Assembly (NCBI GenBank): GCA_946803715.1
Contig: CAMPET010000076.1
Span: forward strand, 56,537 to 120,536
From: Beroe ovata
Taxonomy: Eukaryota > Ctenophora > Nuda > Beroida > Beroidae
Direction: 5' to 3'
Length of the DNA: 64,000 bases
The notes beneath the pieces are model-generated. The model saw only the letters and a program-made list of their open reading frames with translations, did not search any database and was not told where the DNA came from. Each line of letters begins with the position of its first letter. The first letter of the stretch is position 1. This document shows, in pieces, positions 51,095-61,910 of this stretch. A program made the translations under genes and the position numbers.

Positions 51095-53614
51095 CTACAA
51101 AACTGAAGGCAGGTAATTTTCGAGCTTGGTTACGTTGTTAACCTGGTTGTTCATTGCTTCTTCTTTAACTTGATGTGCCTCCAATGACCCATCTTTAAAA
51201 CCGAATATAATGATGGGTGAGGTCGAGCCCCCTGCACTAGGCAACAGTTCAGAAAAAGAGAGGAGCCCTTTCTGATCATAACTCTCAATGACAAGAGGGG
51301 TCGAGTCTCGTACAGACAAATCCCACATGTAAAACTTGTTTGCAGAGTCCATGGCATAGAAAATGGTGGAACTGAATCTCGACCACATTACAGTCCTGAC
51401 AGGCCTGCCCCGAGTGGTTCTATCCCACACCACAAGCGGACTCCTGCGATTCACATAGTACAACAAGATGCTTCCGTCAGAGGTACCACAGAGGAAATAC
51501 TTCCAGTTAAACTTGTTGAAGTCTATTGAACCCACTATAGATGGTACTGAAAACTCGTCGCTGTAGTACAAAGGCTGTGCCATATTCTGTGTTCTGGACG
51601 ATTTTACAACTGAACCCTTGTCTGTGGCAACAAAATACAAGTTAGCATCCGCACAGCTCTGTTGGAATGCGTATGTCCTAATCTCTGGGAAATTATCCTG
51701 GACATATTGTGGAAAGTTGACATTCATGGATGCACTCTTCACTAATTTGACCTTGCCTCCTGGACGTAGTCCTAAGTCTGTCTGAGAGCCCGAGAAAGAT
51801 GTATCAGAGACTTCAAGTACAACCCAGATAATGATGAGTCCATGCTCATCAAGTGATGCAACTTGGAATGATGTCATCTGAAGCTGTTCCTGATCAAATT
51901 TAATTGCCTGAATACTGGTGATCTTTGAATTGTGAGTCTCAGCGACTTGAATACCTGATGTACTGTATGTTGGTAATCTGCAGACAAAATGCCGGTTATT
52001 CAGTTGCATCTTGCGATGCATACTGTCAGGTTCATTCATGTCCCATAAGCAGACAGCCCCATCTTCACAACCTACAAAGACGATGTTGTGATTGTAAGAA
52101 CTGACGCATATACAACGATGAGCTGAGTTGCTAATAAGCACACTCGTCGGATCATGAACTTCATGCAAATTCCATGAGCAAGACAGCCCCGGAGCGTTGA
52201 TTGGTCCATCTGTTTTACATTTACTGTAACACACGGTGAACATCTGAGATGAAACTGGATGGATGAACACTGGGGTTCGACCAGCAAGGAGCTGATTAGG
52301 AGGGTAAATTGCTGAATTGTTACTTAGTTTTGAAGATGACTCAGGTTTCAAAGTTCCTGAAAACCCATGCCTTGAGGCCCTTTCTTCCAAGAGCGTGAGC
52401 ACAACTTGTGAAGAAAGTGAGACAAACCTGGAGAGGGTAATAGGATTATATCTACCAAGGGAGGACTCTAACCCCTCATTGTCCTCACCCTCATGAGCTG
52501 ATGCAACAGAAGTTTCCACAGGGTGCTGTGTCCAACATGTCTTAGTGTCACTTGGTTCTGTCATTGTTTCCTTTTCAAGACAGTCTTCATTGTACTGGGT
52601 ATATTTCTGATATGATTCACTTTTGCCAAAGGACTTCATGTATATTTCATATTCAGTCTGAGGCTTTAGCTCTAACAGATCAAAATAAACTGTGTCAAGT
52701 TCGATCAATCTAACTAGATCTTTTCCTCTAAGTGCTGTCTTACTTAGAGCTTTACTTACAGCTTGTGTTTTTTGAGCTCCAACAAAATCAAGGCCTTTGA
52801 CACTTTTCCTCATTTTTGAAGTATCCTTGGTACCATTAGATGGAGAAGAGGGGACAGGTGTATTTGCAGGTGACGAAGGGAGAATCAATGGAGAACTAGA
52901 GTCAACTCTAGAATTTTCTAATGCCATAGCTTCTCTTATCCTCATGCGTTCTGCCTCACTCAAAGCATGGTTGGATGGCTTGGAAGATTCATTGCTATAT
53001 GATTTGTCTGAATCATAGCTTGATTCTGTTTCAGACTGATGATCAGATTCACTCTGATCATCATCCCCATCATCACTTTCAAAATCGTCATCATAGTCTT
53101 CGAACTCTTCATCGTCATAGTCATAATCATTTTCATCATTGTCATTTACAGCTTCAACAGCTTTGATCATATTTTCTTCCCGTTGTTTGATAACATCAAG
53201 ATCAGCTTGAGACTCAATAATTTTCACGTTAGAATCATCATCTACAGTCTTGGGTCCTCTTCTGCTTTCTTTTGACTTCATATCTGAACTCTTCCTATCT
53301 TCCTGCCTCTTCACATCCCCATTTGTTTTGACTCTGGACACTTTAGCTTCAGGTTTGCTGCTAACTCTCTTTTTATCAACATTCTTTTCTTGTGCAACAG
53401 AGGATCTACTTGATGCTTTCTCAGAAACCACTTTTTCTTGTGATGCTTTTCTAACAGATGTAGAACTCTTGCCATCCTTCATGACTTTTCTTTCTTCTTT
53501 GAGTGGCTGTTTATCACCAGGTACTCTTCTGTTAGATGATTGTCGGTTTTCATTCGTCTTTGTTGTCCTACTACTAGTCTTACTTTCTCTCCTAGGCCTT
53601 TCTCTTCTGTCCAT
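51095..53614 (-). CDS. DYNC2I1: Cytoplasmic dynein-2 intermediate chain 1 (WDR60)
   Basis: Established: WDR60 (FAP163) is a dynein-2 intermediate chain for retrograde intraflagellar transport in cilia. Seen: an intronless 839-residue frame (human about 1066). The N-terminal ~200 residues are highly charged, KR/E-rich, with acidic runs near residues 150-190 (DYDDEEFEDYDDDFES). A conserved core follows: 'YEIYMKSFGKSESYQKYTQY' and 'TKTCWTQHPVETSV', as in vertebrate 'EVWTQHPGEST'. The WD40 propeller then occupies about residues 490-830, with 'FVGCEDGAVCLWDMNEPDS', 'CGTSDGSILLYYVNRRS' and 'FYAMDSANKFYMWDLS'. The start is the first Met (MDRRERPRR). It neighbours CLHC1 on the same strand. Confidence 0.93.
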   Translation of the reverse strand: MDRRERPRRESKTSSRTTKTNENRQSSNRRVPGDKQPLKEERKVMKDGKSSTSVRKASQEKVVSEKASSRSSVAQEKNVDKKRVSSKPEAKVSRVKTNGDVKRQEDRKSSDMKSKESRRGPKTVDDDSNVKIIESQADLDVIKQREENMIKAVEAVNDNDENDYDYDDEEFEDYDDDFESDDGDDDQSESDHQSETESSYDSDKSYSNESSKPSNHALSEAERMRIREAMALENSRVDSSSPLILPSSPANTPVPSSPSNGTKDTSKMRKSVKGLDFVGAQKTQAVSKALSKTALRGKDLVRLIELDTVYFDLLELKPQTEYEIYMKSFGKSESYQKYTQYNEDCLEKETMTEPSDTKTCWTQHPVETSVASAHEGEDNEGLESSLGRYNPITLSRFVSLSSQVVLTLLEERASRHGFSGTLKPESSSKLSNNSAIYPPNQLLAGRTPVFIHPVSSQMFTVCYSKCKTDGPINAPGLSCSWNLHEVHDPTSVLISNSAHRCICVSSYNHNIVFVGCEDGAVCLWDMNEPDSMHRKMQLNNRHFVCRLPTYSTSGIQVAETHNSKITSIQAIKFDQEQLQMTSFQVASLDEHGLIIIWVVLEVSDTSFSGSQTDLGLRPGGKVKLVKSASMNVNFPQYVQDNFPEIRTYAFQQSCADANLYFVATDKGSVVKSSRTQNMAQPLYYSDEFSVPSIVGSIDFNKFNWKYFLCGTSDGSILLYYVNRRSPLVVWDRTTRGRPVRTVMWSRFSSTIFYAMDSANKFYMWDLSVRDSTPLVIESYDQKGLLSFSELLPSAGGSTSPIIIFGFKDGSLEAHQVKEEAMNNQVNNVTKLENYLPSVL

Positions 53615-54056
53615 TGCCTAAACATTACTAAAAATTTAAGGAATGTATCCTTCAAAAGGAAACACATACCTATTCTGTTCCTATTGTTACCAATGAAATT
53701 TTAATTGGTCTTTCTACAGTTTTTGAAATAGTAGTGGATTGAAATAGTATAGTGGATTGAAATAGTTTCAGTTATTCAGTTATTCAGTTATATGTGCAAC
53801 TCTCATTAAACAAAAATTCTATATAGAGCCATACTGCAATGATTAATATAGAAATCACAACAATAGCAGTCCTTGACATGCTCCTGTTTGCAAAAGCCAA
53901 TATAAGATTCTTTTTTGCTCCTTTTTTGGGAAAGCATAAACCAATATAGATAGAGAATAAATCAATGCAATGATTGATGCTTCAAATTTCGATCCAAATT
54001 GGAGCTAAAAGCTCAAATTCATTTTTATAAAGTGTATTGAGGACTAATGAAGTGAA

Positions 54057-54249
54057 TTAATTCCATCTATATCCTTCACTGCAAGATTAATGTCATACAC
54101 ACCCACACACAAGCATACACACATCATACATGGACTGATCTCCATTCTCGGGCCTCTGCTTAAGATAAAGGGGGAGCATTCAGGTCAATCCCATACTTTT
54201 CTGGGTTTCTTCCCTATTCAGTCCTTGATCATGATATTATTAAACTGAT
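54057..54249. repeat. Hairpin repeat element, copy 2 (one arm only)
   Basis: Matches 43413-43560 at its start ('tatatccttcactgcaagat', 'cacacccacacacaagcata') and the right arm at its end ('cttccctattcagtccttga'). The left arm is missing, so it does not fold on itself. Confidence 0.88.
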
Positions 54250-54657
54250 TAATGAAGTGCTTCAGATGATTGAACATTATAGACAGTGAGACTAAGTCAA
54301 TTGAATTAAACCTACATTTTACCACAAATCTACTGAGAGTTCTCAAACATCATAGCCTCCTTGTTCAGGATCTCCACAAAATGTTGCCCTTGCTTCTGAG
54401 ATGATATGAGATGAAAATGAAAAGACTGGAGTGATATTTTCTATTTCTGTCCATGTCCATTGTCAATCTCCATGTCATGATGATGGCATTGACAGTTCAG
54501 TGCCCATACCATACAATTCACAAAATAAAAAGGGTTCATGGTTGTCGTAACCGTGATGATAGCCTTGCCGCGCCGCGGATGTTATCTGTCCACTGCTTCT
54601 GAGATCGCGCGCGCGAGAAACATGGACATGACAGTGGACAGATTGAGATATGTTAAT

Positions 54658-54729
54658 GTTGTAGGATTTTACCCTACCGTCGGTGCGCGCAATTTTCAAT
54701 CCGCCGGCCCGACGGCGCGGTAGGGCGGA
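54658..54729. repeat. CG-rich foldback repeat, partial copy
   Basis: 'gttgtaggattttaccctac' then 'cgtcggtgcgcgc' and a mirrored end 'gacggcgcggtagggcgg', nearly repeating the next element. Confidence 0.8.
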
Positions 54730-54757
54730 ATTTAGCAGCTTTACAGCACTTTTTGCT

Positions 54758-54863
54758 GTTGTAGGATTTTACCCTACCGTCGGTGCCGGGTGCGCGCGAT
54801 TTTCAATCCGCCCCTTGCCAGGGATAAAATCCCGCCAGCAAGGGTAGGGTGAAATCCTACAAG
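54758..54863. repeat. CG-rich foldback repeat with terminal inverted repeats
   Basis: Ends 'gttgtaggattttaccctac' and 'gggtagggtgaaatcctac' are inverted copies. An internal pair ('ccttgccagggataaaatcc' and 'cgccagcaaggg') is also inverted. Related sequence lies at 35250-35340 ('ccctacccttgctggcggga'). Confidence 0.85.
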
Positions 54864-55079
54864 AGATATGATAACGCGCCTTCATGTTCATTTAACAATA
54901 ACAAATAATGAATAATCAATAACAGTAATACTGACTTTAACAGTTTGACAATTATCAACAGTGCAAGCAACACAAAATCGAAAGTAGAATCATATTGATC
55001 ATGATAAATATAATGATAAATCGGTTTCAAATTCCCGATTTCCAGTATCAAGTATCTAAGTTTTTTCAATCTGAAAAGT

Positions 55080-58000
55080 CTAATTGGCATATAGCTCGTC
55101 TGATTCGATTTCTTGATCTTGTAGTGTCAAATTACTCATGACAATAGTTTCACTTTCCAGATGCTTCGATTTGTATTCGTCCAGAGATCTCTGAACGCGC
55201 TGGCTTATGACAAGCATCAGGATTGAAGCACAGATCTGTATTCCTGCCCACATGAAATAGAGCACGACCTGAGAGTTGGGATTTGGATGTCTCACCAATG
55301 TAAGAGTTGCAATTGAGATGGCTATGTTGCTGAGATGGCTATGCTGCCATTTATACTGTTATCATTATCATTATTATTATTACCACTTTTAATTTTATTC
55401 ACCACTATCATTCAGCATTCACAAATTCGCGATCAAAGTAAAATTGTTAAGGTGAAATAGTAAATACGCTGAGAATAACCACGTCGGTTTTTTTCAGTTA
55501 TAGTTAGTTGCCATTATGGCCCATTTCATATTCTGCAATACTTACATCTCTGTGTGATACTTTAGTGAAGATGATCGTGAGGACATTCCCGAAAGCGTTG
55601 GTTAGGAGGAAGAATGACTGGCACACGGACTTCAACGAGGCTGGAGCCTGGGAATGGATCATAGAGTTTTTTAGTGATACCATTACTAGCTCTATTATGT
55701 TGAATGAACTCGTCAAACAATTACAAATCTCCATGGATTGCCACGTATCCTAATGGCGTCATGTACTCACATATGCATACGCGAACTCCAAGCCCGTGAT
55801 GGAACACAGAATTTCAGCACAAGTGATGATCAGGATCTGGGGTAGGGTAGCCAGGATGTGCACTTGCTCCGTCTTGTCCAAAGTGTCTAGTGTCCGTGGG
55901 TCAGAGGGGTGCGCGGCGTTCCACGCAGACACACGTCCCTGACAAATTGGAGTGTGTTATCGCATCATTACATTGCAACACTTGAGTACTGCAGGGGGCT
56001 AGAGTTGTTCCACATGGTTGCTCAGCTCTAGCTCCTCTTGTTGGACGAGCTCACAATGAACCGAATGAACCACACCCAGAACTGCATGTCACGTGATACC
56101 ATTAATTACAATAACTCAAGTATAATAACTCAAGTATAATAACTCAAGTTAATTAACTCAAGTTAATTAACTCAAGTTAATTACCTCAAGTTAATAATAA
56201 TTAATGTAAGGTTGAACTAACCTCCATAGCTATCTCAACGAATCCACAAGTGATGAAAGCCACAGCAATGAGAACCATCCCTGATATCAGTCTGAATGTG
56301 GCACTGCCGGAAAGGAACATGTGAAATGACTCTAGAGACAAAAGTAGCGACTTATACAGAGGCGAAAGTAGCGAAACAAAAGTAGCGTAACAAAAGTAGC
56401 GAGACAAAAGTAGCGAGACAAAAGTAGCGACTTATACGGAGGCGAAAGTAGCGGCTCACACCTAATCCTATGTCGTTCTGCCACAATATCTGTCACTATC
56501 TCCTACCTTGTTGGGAGCCCTATCCTCCGGAATAGAGGGTAAATGACCGCGTCGAAGAAGGGTATCAGACAAAGAACTAGGAGTGGGTTGACAACTTGCA
56601 TCTGATCTGGTTTTATCACCACATTCCCTCCCTGAGTTAAAATACGTGTCACTTGGCTTCATGTTGAGACTCACCTCATGTTAACAGTGCTCTGACAACA
56701 ACATGAACATTGAACTAGGTATGTAACAATTACATCTGTCAATAGTCACGTGACCATATCAACAGTCACAACAGCTGTCACTCACAATGTTGCCGTTCAT
56801 GCGTTTAGCCTGCACTATCCATCGACTGCCCTGTTGGTCGTAAATAGCCCAGAAAAAGGGCAGTGGAATGAACACTGCCAGCACTCGCCACAACTGCCTC
56901 ACTTCGTCAATCTTGTTCTCCTGGATGTAACAATAAGTCAGTCCATGTTCACATAATTCATTACAAAATGAATACGAAATGATAATAGGAGGAAATGGGA
57001 AAAGACAACTTACGCCGAATTCAATTAGCCTATTCTTTCTTTTCCAGATTATTGCCTGAAGAGATATTACACGTGTCATAACTTAATAAGCATCACTCCA
57101 CTCACTCCACTCACTTCTATAATTAATCTGCAATCACTACTGCTACTCAATCATATTAGCTGCTGACCAAGCTGTCGAGTGTCGACTATAATTAGTCACT
57201 GACTATGCACGAAGATCGTGTAAAGAAACACACAAAGCCACTACCTACCCATGTGACGCTGGCGACATCAAATATCGGATTCCCCAAGGGCGGAACTTTT
57301 ACATACCACGTGCTTGCCGTTACGAACGCTATCACAGCAAATACCATGAATAGTGCTGGAACTCCGAACGCTAGTGGGAAACACGTGCTCTCCCCCATAC
57401 ATCCCATACCTGAGCAACAAGCACTGATCAGTTCTGACATCTGAATCGGGAGTATCGCGAAAAAACACCACCTTCATTATATCAGGAGTCATATTTAGTG
57501 AGAATTTGAGTTAGAACCGTGCAGAATAATACGTTCACTTTCTAGAAGTGGTTTTTAGAAGGACGGTATCACTGCCACTAACTTCTAAGTTCTGGTGTAA
57601 GGAAAGTTGCAGCCATCGCTCCAGAGTTTATAGAGAAGTAGAACATGGAGAAGTAACGCTGCAACCGTGTGGACTGCAGGGGGATTAGGTTCAATTTCAT
57701 TATGACATCTTTGTTACAGTTGTCACATAGTACATTGCTGTCACATAGTACATTGCTGTCACATAGTACATTGCTGTCACATGGTACATTGCTGTCACAG
57801 ATTCCATACTTTTCATGTTATCACTGCTGTCACAGGAGTCACTTATCTCTGTCACGGGTTCCATCCATCATTGTCACATGGGGCAGTGTAACACATACCT
57901 CTGATTTAAGAAACTGGTCACCCCCGAAGCTGGAAACACACGGTTTGATCCCGCCTGTCCCCAGGGCTATGAGATGCAGACCAAGTAGTGGTCCCCACAT

Positions 58001-59296
58001 CTGCGGTTGGTATGACGTCACTCCTGCTTCGTCAGTGGTTGTGCTTGCCGTGAACCACTTGCCCTCAGCTGTGAGTGCCATCACCGCATTGCCAGTCAAA
58101 TACACCAGCGATAATATTAGGATTGTCCTGCGATCACGAAGAATTTATAATAGCTGACACTTTGTCCCTGGGAACTGTCACTTCAAGTGACAGGCACAAA
58201 CTGTCAGACAGCAGCGTCGCAGCTGCTGAGACCGATTGTGATTTCGGGATGTCATGAATTTGACAGTTGTCACGTACGAATGTCACGTACATGAATTTGA
58301 CAGTTGTTGTTATTTCAATGTTACTAACAATATGATCTTAAATAGGATGGAGTTTCATTAAGTCAGGATCTACCTTAGTGGTCAGTATAGCTTGTCTTCT
58401 TATACTCTTTCTAAACCTATTGACTAATATATTGATTGAGTAAATCCTTGTTCATATTACTTTCATTTCAGATTGCTGTATTCCAAACGGTGTTATCATT
58501 GAATAAACATNGATAAGTCAATGTAATCAATGTAATCAATGTAATCAGAGTGAAAAACCATGCAAGGAAGGACGGAACGGTACAAAATACACATCAGTGC
58601 AATCTCTCTGGCAATATGCCAAAGCACTTACTCCTCATTCCGTAGTAGGAAAACCGTTCACAGAACTCGTTAGATATGATGAACGGTATAGATATGGGGT
58701 AGCCAAGTACCTGAAAATGAGAGAAAGGGTGAAAGCACTATTTTACACATCATATCATGGTGCCGCTCGATACATTCGTTTGATCAAGCTCATGAAGTGA
58801 GCACCATATCAGCAAACAGTGAGTGTTGAGCACTGTGTTATGTGTGAACAGTACAGTTCATACTGCATAGAGTACATTGTTATACACTGTACACTGTACA
58901 ATGTACATTGTTTGCACTGTATACACAGTATACAAGTACAGTATACACAGTATACACAGTGTCAACAGTGTGTACAGGGTGTACAGGTAAACTCACTCGA
59001 GGTACTGACTGCTTCTGGATGGTCAGTTCCTCATTTAGCTCAGCATCCTCTCTGGAAACAACTGAAGAGTAACAAGTTCTTACAAACAACGTGCAATCAC
59101 AAACAACGTGCTTACCTAAAACAAGCCACGTTTATTCACACGAATAACTAAAACCTAACTTTTAGCCCAACTACTAGCAACATATTTGGTATTGGGGTTA
59201 ATCTAGCGCCTTACCATGGTCATTCTCATCAGATTGCCGCTCCTCATTAAGGGAATCCTGGTGTACAAATCCAGCGCCATCCTTGCCACTAAACAT
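55080..59296 (-). CDS. Proton-coupled oligopeptide transporter (SLC15/POT family), one exon missing at a gap
   Basis: Established: POT/SLC15 proteins are 12-helix plasma-membrane H+/di- and tripeptide symporters. Seen: exon 1 59296-59215 (MFSGKDGAGFVHQ), exon 2 59061-58997, exon 3 58710-58632 (GYPISIPFIISNEFCERFSY; the ExxERFxYYG motif is 'EFCERFSYYGMR'). Later blocks: 58125-57897 ('LHLIALGTGGIKPCVSSFGG'), about 57660-57580 ('YFSMFYFSINSGAMAATFL'), 57452-57255, about 57057-57012, 56922-56785 ('PFFWAIYDQQGSRWIVQAKR'), about 56640-56515, 56330-56216, 55937-55770, about 55735-55545 and 55300-55080 (stop). Exon 3 ends in phase 1 and the next exon starts in phase 2, so helix 2-3 sequence is absent; a single N lies between at 58511. 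Vertebrate PEPT-type and SLC15A4-type cannot be separated by eye. Confidence 0.91.
56100..56455. repeat. Two short tandem repeats in introns of the SLC15 gene
   Basis: About 56105-56200: units like 'actcaagtataata' and 'agttaattaactca'. About 56335-56455: units with 'acaaaagtagcgag' and 'cttatacagaggcgaaagta'. Between them lies the 56330-56216 exon, which is intact. Confidence 0.8.
57712..57800. repeat. Tandem repeat, 18-base unit, about 4-5 copies
   Basis: Unit 'tgtcacatagtacattgc' in an intron of the SLC15 gene. Confidence 0.92.
58511..58511. other. Single-N assembly join in the SLC15 gene
   Basis: Sits in the interval where exon sequence for SLC15 helix 2-3 should be. It behaves as a gap of unknown size. 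Confidence 0.75.
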
Positions 59297-61910
59297 GGTC
59301 TTGTCACTATGCAATTCAGTGTAACGGTAAGGTTGGGGCATCAAACAGTCCGCATCTCATCTTTACAGGTCAGAACAGACATATCACTGAAAATAGCAAA
59401 TGTAAGTAATTTCGTCCAGAAATTGACACAAAAATAAATCCATCATGCAGAAATATAGGCAGTGGGAACCAAACAAAAATTAATGTGAACAAAGAAAAAG
59501 CAAAGTAAACACAGCATGTTCATGTAGGTATAATGGATAAAGCAGAGGTATGTCCTTACCTACTTATCTGTAGAAGTATAAAAGTAGAAGTATAAAAGTA
59601 TGAAGCTAGGGTGGTATGAAAGTATATCAATGACCCCCTACTGACCCCCTACCCAGAACGTACAAGCACCAACTTTCCAGAAACAGATGCCTCGAAATAA
59701 CATCACAAAAGAGCAAAAGACATTACGAATGACAGTGTATCAAGACACAGAAGTCAGTACACAGCACACACAGCCGTATAGACACACAACCATTTTCTAC
59801 TAAACTGAAATGAATCTTCAAATAACATAATAGGTATTCTCATAGGTACCTCTGGCTTAACAGGTATAGAACAAATGGTAGGTAGGTTCTTCACCATATA
59901 TGGTACCTACCCATCAATAAACATTGGCATAATTTAAAGTAGGTACCTACCTAGTAGGTATAGTTACACAAAATTGTACAAATTATTATAGTGTAGGTAG
60001 GTAGGAACCTATCTATCATTACTTGATTATTGAAGGGGCATTGTCCAATCTAAATTGTACCTTGAACAATGCACAGTGTACATTTAAATGTACACTCCTA
60101 CTTTGAACCTAAGAACCTACATGTATGCGAGTATCTAGGTATGATTTCTAATAGCATATTTGAGTTAGGTATGGGTACCTGGCATTAACTACTATAGTTT
60201 GGTTGGTATCTCTGCTTCTAGCTTACCTACCTGCACACTTACACAGTACCTGCACACTTACACAGCTGTTGGGCACAATATCAAGCACAGAACAAGCACA
60301 AAGAGCAACACAATCACACCCGCAACAAACAAAGCGTTTCATACTGAATTGAAATGGTCAAATTACAAAAGTATCATGTTAGTATGTATATTCGTCTTCA
60401 GCAGTGTATATTGTACATTGTATATTGAATAATACCTACACGGTAGGTACCTATACGAACTGTACAATACACAGGACAAACTGTGCAGAGTTGGCCACAT
60501 GAAAGTAGCTCTGCCGTGACAGGTTGTAGCTGCTAGCTAGAGTGCCTAACTCAGAGTGGGGCTCGGCAAAATTTGGGATAAAATATGTACCTACCTAATT
60601 ATCCTCATTTAGGTAGGTTAACCCACTCAAGGGAACACCGTTTATCAATGGGTTTTTGAGCATTCAGTTATAACGTAGCCAGGATCGCAAATCAGGTCAC
60701 CAGCATTACGTCATACTCATGGGTGGGTATAGGTGCAGACTGTCCACATTTGCACATGTCCACAGTTCACACGGCGAATTAATTGTTCGCATATTGGATA
60801 ACCAGTGTTCCTGTTTAGCACCAGTCAGCCATTGCCCCATGTATAGTATAGGTACCAATCTTGAGTCACTTCTTCTCCCCTACTACTCCTGATAGCTGAC
60901 AATACGACTACTGCTATATATATCAACGATAGGTATCATCAGTTGGTTTGGGAACAAAGGTCAGATATGCACAGAGCTCATAACATGCGTCAACGCTGCC
61001 GCCTGGGTGTATCTATTCTACAGCTATCCATAGCTGATGTTAGGGGAAGACAATTGGAGGACAATGGATTCACACTAGGATAACACATATCGAACATGTG
61101 ATGAGGTAAATACTCTTGAGGTAGCTTAGGGGCTGTTCTCTGTCTGCATTTTGAGCAAGCCTCCCAGTTTTTACCTTTGCGCGACCTTTCTATGTAGCAG
61201 TAATGCGCAGTACACAGCTTCCATTCTATTCACGATGATAGTAACTTTTTTATGTTTAACGGGAACTATATATTTACCTCATCATGCACGACACTTGACT
61301 TCTCATAACTTATTCTTAAGCTCAAAAGTACCTAACCATTACAGGTTTCCAATCATAATACCTCAAGAATATGTAATGTTTCTATTATATACCTTCCCCT
61401 TGGAATTTTATACAATAGAAAGATTTATTTGTACCTACACGCAAACATACTATAGGGAAACTCGCACACTATTCGGTTAATTGTCTCCTTTTGTTTTGCA
61501 ATTGACCCAGCAAATGATAGCTATAATATTGACCCACATAGTTAAGTTGTTTTTTTCTAAAATAGCCCTCCCCCTTGGCACTCCTTCTACTCTTTGGTTA
61601 ACAAGAAATTGCCATTATATCTTGTTAGTCATCTAAGGAGGTTGCTTATAATTAACTTTGTTAAAAGTAGTAAGCTCAACAAACACCTGTTTAGTGTACA
61701 CTGCTCAATCATAAACTTTCCGCCAAAGCTCTTTTCTTTGAGTTCAAGGACTCGCTCTTATTCGGGCACTCCACTCAAATTTTCACTTTGAACCAATCAG
61801 ACCCAATCGATATCATTATTCTCTGCCAGCTGTCAGCCGTTAGGTTCCTGGTCTGGGTAGGACCATCTTAACACTCAAAATCTCAGGAATGACTCTGACT
61901 TCCACAATTG
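59297..61910. other. Long intergenic region, rich in TAGGTACCTA-like repeats
   Basis: Between the minus-strand SLC15 promoter and the plus-strand frame at 61911. From about 59820 to 60620 there are many 'ggtacctacc', 'taggtagg' and 'aggtacctat' words, giving clustered short palindromes. The rest is AT-rich with stops in all frames. No gene recognised; 5' exons of the 61911 gene may be here. Confidence 0.6.

Larger units (their letters stand above)
53615..55079. other. Intergenic with two repeat families
   Basis: Holds the WDR60 promoter side, the second copy of the hairpin-family repeat (54057-54249) and CG-rich foldback sequence (54540-54863). No gene of its own is recognised. Confidence 0.6.

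Noticed and set aside
57715-57800. CRISPR-like array (18-base unit)
   Set aside because: Units are directly adjacent with no spacers, in an animal intron: an ordinary tandem repeat.
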